Positions 51,901 through 57,032 of a stretch of 57,032 bases of DNA are shown piece by piece. Numbering within the stretch: position 1 is the first letter of the stretch; each line of letters starts with the position of its first letter. The position numbers were made by a program, and so were the translations under genes. The DNA is taken from positions 1-57,032 of the forward strand of contig NAUB01000012.1 of assembly GCA_003676145.1 (NCBI GenBank), read 5' to 3'. Below the pieces are notes generated by a model. That model was given only the letters and a program-made list of their open reading frames with translations, did no database searches and had not been told where the DNA came from. This DNA comes from a gamma proteobacterium symbiont of Stewartia floridana. GTDB taxonomy: Bacteria; Pseudomonadota; Gammaproteobacteria; Chromatiales; Chromatiaceae.

Positions 51901-54900
51901 ATGTTTCGCTTCTGCATCGAAAAACCGGTCATTCTCACGGTCGCGATCCTGATCCTGACCCTGTTCGGCTTACTCGCGATCTTCAATGTGCCAGTACAGA
52001 TGATTCCCGATCTGGACTCCCGCCTGATCAAGGTCAGCACCACCTGGCCCGGTGCCTCGCCACAGGATGTTGAGAAGGAGATCATCATCGAGCAGGAGCA
52101 GTATCTGACCCGCATTCCGGGGCTGGAGCGGATCATCTCCACCGCCACCACCGGCAACGCCAGGATCGAACTGGAGTTCCCCTACACCGTCTCCATCGAC
52201 GAGGCGCTGTTGGACGTCAACAACGCTCTGTCGCAGGTCGACAACTATCCGGAGAACGTCCGTCAGCCGAGTATCCGCGCCGAGTCGTTCTCATCCAACT
52301 CGTTCATGTATTTCCGCCTGACACCGGTCAGCGGTGACTTCTCCGAAGACGATGTCATTGCCCTCTACGACTGGGCGGAAGAGTACGTAAAACGCCCGAT
52401 GGAGCGGGTACCCGGGGTCTCCAGCGTGCGCCTCTGGGGTGGCGCGGAGCGCCAGATCAAAATCCATGTCGACCCGCTCAAGCTTGCCGAGCGCAACATC
52501 AGCCTGCTGGATGTAAGAAACGCCATTCGGGCCAGAAACCGGGATGTCTCCGGTGGCGACCTGGACAGCGGCAAACGACGTTATCTGCTGCGCACCATCG
52601 GCCGCTTCCAGTCGGTGGAGGAGCTGAATGAACTGGTCATCAGCGAACGGGACGGCGCCTTCGTTCGCTTGAAAGATCTGGGTCATGCAGAGCTTGGCTT
52701 CGCCGAAGTGCGTCACTACGCCTACGGTGCCGGAAAGCCCCAGCTGGCCTTCGCGGTGAACCGGCAGATCGGCACCAACGTGATCGAGATAAAACAGGCG
52801 ATGATGACTACGGTGGCCGATCTCAATGCCGGCGTTCTCCAGGAGAAAGGTCTGGAACTGGTATTGAACTCCGATGACGTAATCTACGTGACCGATGCCG
52901 TCGAGGTGGTGAAACACAACCTGGCGATCGGTGCGATCCTCGCCCTGCTGGTGCTGTTCCTGTTTCTGCGTTCGGTTTCCGGTACCCTGATCGGCGCCAT
53001 GGCGATTCCCATCTGCGCCATCGCCGCCTTTCTCGGACTGTTGATTGCCGGTCGCACCATCAACGTCATCTCACTCTCCGGTGTCGCCTTCGCCATCGGC
53101 ATGACGCTGGACAACAACATCGTGGTGGCGGAGAACATCTACCGACACCTGAGCAAGGGCACCAGCCGCCTGCAGGCTGCGCTCAACGGCATCACCGAGG
53201 TCTGGCCTGCAGTGCTGGCCTCGACCCTGACCACGGTCTGCGTATTCCTGCCGATCCTGTTCATCCATGAAGAGGCGGGGCAGCTCTATTCGGATATCGC
53301 CATTGCGATTGCCGCCTCGATCCTGATGTCAATGCTGGTGGCGGTCACCCTGGTGCCGGCGGCGAGCGGTCGCTTCCTCTCGATCCACAAGGAGTCGAAA
53401 AACTCATCCCTCGACAGACTTGGCGCCCGCGTATCGCGCTGGGTGTTATCGCTGATTCACTGGCTGGTGGAGGGCTATGTGCGTCCGCTTGCGGTTATTC
53501 TGATCGTGCTCTCGGGGGCCGGCGCCATCCTCTACTACCTGACGCCGCAAACCGAGTACCTTCCGGAAGGTGAAGAGGCCAAGGTCTTCACCATCATGTT
53601 CGCCCCACCCGGCTATAACATCGACACCATGAAGGAGCACTACCATTCGGTGGAAGAGCAGTTCCTGCCGCAGCTGGGCGCGGATCCGGAACAGTTCGAA
53701 AAGGGTGAAACCGACATACCGGCCATGACCTTCACGGTGAGCTTCGTCAACAATACCCGGGTCTTCTCGGTGCGCGGCATAGCGGACCGGCACCAGACCG
53801 ATGATTTTATGGAGGTCGCCAGCGCCAAGGCCGGTGAACTGCCCGGCTTGCGCTCATTCTCTTCCAAGGGATCGATCTTTTCAGGCAACTTCGGCGGTAC
53901 CCGCAGTATCAACATCGACATCAGCGGCCCGGAACTGCAGTCGCTGTTCGATGCGGGCCTGAAGGTCTTTCTCAAATCGAAGCAGATCTTCGAAAACCCA
54001 CGGGTACGTCCCGAACCCTCGAACCTGACCATGGGGCAACCCATGCTCGAAGTCCAGCCCGACTGGGAGCGCGCAGCCGAACTCGGCATCGATACCCAGG
54101 ATCTGGGATACACCATCTGGGCCTATTCGGACGGCGCCTATGTGGACGAGTTCTTCCTCGACGATGACCAGATCGACATGTTTCTCTACTCCACTCAGGG
54201 CAACATCGAACAGCCTCAGGATCTCGAATCCCTGATGCTCTACTCCTCGCGGGGGGAGATCGTTCCCCTGAGCGCCATCGCCCGGCTCGAGGAGAGCGTC
54301 AACACCGAGACCATCCGCCGTGTCGACGGTGACCGGACCATTACCCTGAGCGTCATACCACCCAGTGACATTCCGCTGGAAGCCGGAGTGGAGAAAGTAA
54401 CGGAAGAGATCCTCAAAGGGATGAAAGCGTCCGGCGAACTGCCTGCCGACATCCGCCTGGAGATCAGTGGCGCAAGCGATCAACTGACCGCCACCCGGGA
54501 AGCCCTCTTCAGTAACTTCATCGTGGCGATACTGATCGCCTACCTGCTGATGGTAGCGGTCTTCTCACACTGGGGTTACCCGCTGCTGATCATGACCAAC
54601 CTGCCTGTCGGCATCAGCGGCGGTATCGCCGGTCTCTATCTGATCAACCTGGCCGGCGCCAACCTGGATCAGATCGGCCTCAACCCGATCAACCAACCCT
54701 TCGACATGATCACCATGCTCGGCTTTCTGGTATTGATCGGCACTGTGGTCAACAACCCGATCTTGATCGTAGAACTCACCGCCTCCAACCTGAAGAAAAA
54801 AGGTATGAACATCGTCGAGGCGGTGACGGAAGCGGTGCGTATCCGACTGCGACCGATCCTCATGTCGACAGTCACCACGGTGGCCGGTCTATCGCCACTG

Positions 54901-55074
54901 GTCTTCAACCCGGGAGCCGGCACCGAGCTCTACCGGGGACTCGGCGCCATCGTCCTGTTTGGACTGCTGTTCTCGATGATCGTGACATTGACTTTTATGC
55001 CGGCGCTGCTGGCATTGGTGTTCAGGGTGTCGGACAGACTGTTTTCAAAACAACCAAAACCTCTGCCTGATTGA
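51901..55074 (+). CDS. RND-family efflux pump, inner-membrane subunit
   Basis: 1057 residues, the length of AcrB-type pumps. Twelve membrane helices and two large periplasmic loops are laid out in the typical duplicated pattern. Helix four has GMTLDNNIVVAEN with Asp404; the neighbouring position is Asn, as in many homologues, where AcrB has a second Asp. The segment IGTVVNNPILIVEL is the matching part of the second half. It should be powered by protons and export hydrophobic or amphiphilic compounds from the periplasm. It forms an operon with the adaptor gene. Substrate unknown. Confidence 0.93.
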   Translation: MFRFCIEKPVILTVAILILTLFGLLAIFNVPVQMIPDLDSRLIKVSTTWPGASPQDVEKEIIIEQEQYLTRIPGLERIISTATTGNARIELEFPYTVSIDEALLDVNNALSQVDNYPENVRQPSIRAESFSSNSFMYFRLTPVSGDFSEDDVIALYDWAEEYVKRPMERVPGVSSVRLWGGAERQIKIHVDPLKLAERNISLLDVRNAIRARNRDVSGGDLDSGKRRYLLRTIGRFQSVEELNELVISERDGAFVRLKDLGHAELGFAEVRHYAYGAGKPQLAFAVNRQIGTNVIEIKQAMMTTVADLNAGVLQEKGLELVLNSDDVIYVTDAVEVVKHNLAIGAILALLVLFLFLRSVSGTLIGAMAIPICAIAAFLGLLIAGRTINVISLSGVAFAIGMTLDNNIVVAENIYRHLSKGTSRLQAALNGITEVWPAVLASTLTTVCVFLPILFIHEEAGQLYSDIAIAIAASILMSMLVAVTLVPAASGRFLSIHKESKNSSLDRLGARVSRWVLSLIHWLVEGYVRPLAVILIVLSGAGAILYYLTPQTEYLPEGEEAKVFTIMFAPPGYNIDTMKEHYHSVEEQFLPQLGADPEQFEKGETDIPAMTFTVSFVNNTRVFSVRGIADRHQTDDFMEVASAKAGELPGLRSFSSKGSIFSGNFGGTRSINIDISGPELQSLFDAGLKVFLKSKQIFENPRVRPEPSNLTMGQPMLEVQPDWERAAELGIDTQDLGYTIWAYSDGAYVDEFFLDDDQIDMFLYSTQGNIEQPQDLESLMLYSSRGEIVPLSAIARLEESVNTETIRRVDGDRTITLSVIPPSDIPLEAGVEKVTEEILKGMKASGELPADIRLEISGASDQLTATREALFSNFIVAILIAYLLMVAVFSHWGYPLLIMTNLPVGISGGIAGLYLINLAGANLDQIGLNPINQPFDMITMLGFLVLIGTVVNNPILIVELTASNLKKKGMNIVEAVTEAVRIRLRPILMSTVTTVAGLSPLVFNPGAGTELYRGLGAIVLFGLLFSMIVTLTFMPALLALVFRVSDRLFSKQPKPLPD

Positions 55075-55283
55075 TGTGAGACCCGGCGTGGATACCAGGC
55101 ATCCTATTTGTACAATCGAAGAGAAGTTCTAAGTTAAGAAGCCAAATGGTTACTAGAATAAGACCGCAAGGAGCGATAATTTACACATACTCCGCCTGCG
55201 GATTTTTCAGCCTTGATATACAGGGGCGATAGCGGTTATTCTGCATATTCTCCTATTACAGGAGGTAAAAAAGAGCATTCATT

Positions 55284-56339
55284 ATGTTTGAGAAACTACC
55301 GGCCACCCCGGACGATTTCTACCAGGACATCATCGGTGAGTCGCTGACGGCAATCAAGGTCAATACCTTTTATGATAATTTCGATGCGCAGCGGTTCAAC
55401 TATGATGGTGTTGATCGCTCCATGGAGTGGATGGCTCATGAACGAGTTGTCTACTTTGATTGGTTCTATAAGAATGCAGTTAATCTGGCCAATGCTTACT
55501 CATTATTGGAAGATGACAAATCAAAGAGCCTCTACCTCCACATCATCGCTTATCGTCTGGCAAGCCATTTCTCAGTAAAACTGCCGGTTGATTTTCTCGA
55601 TGAGCAATCGATTGCTGAATATCAGAACATTGAAGTCTCCACCGAGAGTGAGCTGGAGTTCACAGGTGCGTTTGGAAAACTGAAGCACTTTGATTTTGTT
55701 TATGACAATAAAAGGTATGTAGTTGATTGCCTCGGTCTTTCCTATTATCTGCAAAGAAAGCAGTACTTCTATGATCGGGATGGGGTGTCGATCAAGCCTG
55801 AGGCCGATGATGTTGTGATTGATGGTGGCGCCTGCCTGGGTGATTCAGCGGCAGTCTTTTCAAATGCTGTCGGGGAAAACGGCAAAGTCTATGCTTTTGA
55901 CCCCGTCAAAGACCATCTTGATATCCTTCAATATAATATCAGTCAGTTTCCGTTGAAAAACGTCGTTGCCATGCCGTACGGCCTGTCAAATGAAAATATT
56001 GATGCAGAACCGATTACCCTCAACGGTTACGCACCTGGATTCAGTCCCAACAACATAACCGTCCCCTTGCGAACCATAGACTCTCTGGTTGACAGCGGAG
56101 AGATTGAGAAAGTGGACTTCATCAAACTTGATGTGGAAGGTTACGAAATGGATGTTCTACTGGGTGCTGCCCAGTCCATTCAGAAGTTTCAACCAAAACT
56201 GGCCATTTCTCTCTACCATAAACCAAATGATATCTTCGAGTTGATCACTTATATACGTGATACCTACCCTTTCTATCATCTGCACATCGGTCACTACACT
56301 ATCCATAACGAAGAGACGGTCCTTTACTGCGCTGCATAA
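55284..56339 (+). CDS. FkbM-family methyltransferase
   Basis: 351 residues. The SAM-binding segment VVIDGGACLGDSAAVFS lies at about 177-193 and VYAFDPVKDH around 202-211; KVDFIKLDVEGYEMDVLLGA is the family signature further on. The first 130 residues are an extra, mostly helical domain, unlike short FkbM proteins. Such enzymes methylate sugars or small molecules, for instance in polysaccharide or natural-product pathways, but no glycosyltransferase cluster is seen next to it. The start at 55284 has only a weak ribosome site; GGAGG is further upstream. Confidence 0.88.
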   Translation: MFEKLPATPDDFYQDIIGESLTAIKVNTFYDNFDAQRFNYDGVDRSMEWMAHERVVYFDWFYKNAVNLANAYSLLEDDKSKSLYLHIIAYRLASHFSVKLPVDFLDEQSIAEYQNIEVSTESELEFTGAFGKLKHFDFVYDNKRYVVDCLGLSYYLQRKQYFYDRDGVSIKPEADDVVIDGGACLGDSAAVFSNAVGENGKVYAFDPVKDHLDILQYNISQFPLKNVVAMPYGLSNENIDAEPITLNGYAPGFSPNNITVPLRTIDSLVDSGEIEKVDFIKLDVEGYEMDVLLGAAQSIQKFQPKLAISLYHKPNDIFELITYIRDTYPFYHLHIGHYTIHNEETVLYCAA

Positions 56340-56475
56340 AGTCTTCTCTCAGGTGCAGATGAACACCCATCCATTATTTCTGGTTTAACACTTTTTACCA
56401 GTGAACTCTGGGTGTCATTTTTTTCCTTTTTTGGGTTAGTATTGACAGACACTCGGAAATCGACGGACATTCGCA

Positions 56476-56781
56476 ATGAAAGTAAACTTCCCCTGGATAT
56501 CGGCTGGACTCGGCCTCACCCTGGCCATGGTCCTGATCAGCTCGGGGGTTTTCAGAGAACCCGCTGAGCGCGGACTCCCCCTGTTGACGACCCTGTTCAT
56601 CACTGAATTCGGCTTTCTGGTCACCGCCGCAGGCGCTTACTTTTCCGGAAAATCTTCCCTGGAGTCTGATCGACGCTGGTCGCAATTACTGCTGACGGCC
56701 GTTTGTGGCGCCCTGGCAGTGGCCTTTTTCATTTTGGGACTTACTTTGTGGCAGGAGACCGCAGGACAAGCCGCTTCCTGA
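56476..56781 (+). CDS. Small membrane protein, hypothetical
   Basis: 101 residues with three hydrophobic stretches at about 8-26, 36-57 and 70-92, so three membrane helices. No family recognised. The ribosome site is weak. It lies between the methyltransferase gene and the partial transposase. Confidence 0.55.
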   Translation: MKVNFPWISAGLGLTLAMVLISSGVFREPAERGLPLLTTLFITEFGFLVTAAGAYFSGKSSLESDRRWSQLLLTAVCGALAVAFFILGLTLWQETAGQAAS

Positions 56782-56965
56782 AGCAGAGTTATCAATTTGA
56801 GATAGTCAGGCAAGCACTCTGAACCCAACGAGAACTAACTAGACACGCATCCATAATTGGTCAGGCTTTTCTGGATTAGGTGGTTAGAATATCTCTTCCA
56901 TTTCTTTTACTGTAGTTGAATCTCCAATTTTATTGCGCGGATTCAATTTCGAGGTGCATAACGGT

Positions 56966-57032
56966 TTATGCAGCTTGCGCAGCCAGATGATTATGCATCA
57001 ATTGTGCTGGCGTTTTGAAGCCAAGCGTCTTT
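56966..57032 (-). mobile_element. IS30-family transposase, 3' end only (cut by window edge)
   Basis: On the minus strand the frame from 57031 to the stop at 56966 reads KTLGFKTPAQLMH followed by a short Ala-rich tail, the usual C-terminus of IS30-type DDE transposases. The stretch just after it (about 56930-56960, ATTGAATCCGCG on the minus strand) resembles the terminal inverted repeat of this family, so the insertion sequence boundary is probably near 56930. The rest of the element lies beyond the window. Confidence 0.75.

Noticed and set aside
1-57032. CRISPR arrays, rRNA genes, replication origins or prophage modules
   Set aside because: No regularly spaced direct repeats, rRNA signatures, DnaA-box clusters or phage structural genes were seen.

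Overview
The window reads as chromosomal DNA of a free-living or symbiotic gammaproteobacterium. It has moderate GC, Shine-Dalgarno-led genes and an Enterobacteria-like tRNA-Glu(TTC). The mix of genes (periplasmic c-type cytochromes, a DsrC-family protein, a PQQ alcohol dehydrogenase relay, malate-CoA ligase with malyl-CoA lyase) would fit a sulfur-oxidising Chromatiales or Sedimenticola-like lineage. That placement is inference; no marker gene here fixes the taxon.

Left part (1-8.9 kb): a palindrome-rich non-coding stretch, a hypothetical protein, a short-chain dehydrogenase, a MITE-like element, a cysteine-less DsrC-like protein and a dihaem cytochrome c. These are followed by a four-gene operon (4146-6686) that encodes an ExbB/MotA-type channel subunit, an ExbD-like subunit with a DUF2135-like periplasmic domain, a two-helix membrane protein and a lipoprotein. 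A ygiB-ygiC pair comes next.

Central metabolic block (9.0-18.6 kb): a seven-gene minus-strand cluster built around a PQQ alcohol dehydrogenase with the Asp-x-Asp signature of lanthanide enzymes. Its partners are a PedF-type cytochrome, a solute-binding-like protein, an unknown secreted protein, a SoxYZ-like carrier, a metallo-hydrolase and a fused CXXCW-rhodanese/thioredoxin. A good -24/-12 (sigma-54) promoter lies in front of the dehydrogenase gene. A divergent AcoR-like sigma-54 activator with an intact GAFTGA loop lies beside it, so the regulator and its likely target can both be read from the sequence.

From 18.7 to 27.5 kb, all on the minus strand: an OmpA-family protein with five VPEWV-type repeats, purT, a ParA-like ATPase with a palindromic operator candidate, a tightly coupled mcl-mtkA-mtkB operon (malyl-CoA lyase and malate-CoA ligase), and small membrane proteins. 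Between these small proteins is a fragment of an EAL-domain gene that carries a frameshift.

From 28 to 47.5 kb: a small secreted peptide, a BON protein, a P2-type cation ATPase, tRNA-Glu, a GGDEF-EAL protein, an ECF sigma/anti-sigma pair behind a strong terminator, a beta-lactamase-like lipoprotein, several small secreted or membrane proteins, a PrcB-like protein, an RluA-type pseudouridine synthase, a Nudix hydrolase, an NfeD-slipin pair and a glycoside-hydrolase-like lipoprotein.

Right part (47.5-57.0 kb): a large secreted beta-propeller protein, an RND adaptor and pump, an FkbM-type methyltransferase, a small membrane protein, and the 3' end of an IS30-family transposase cut by the window edge.
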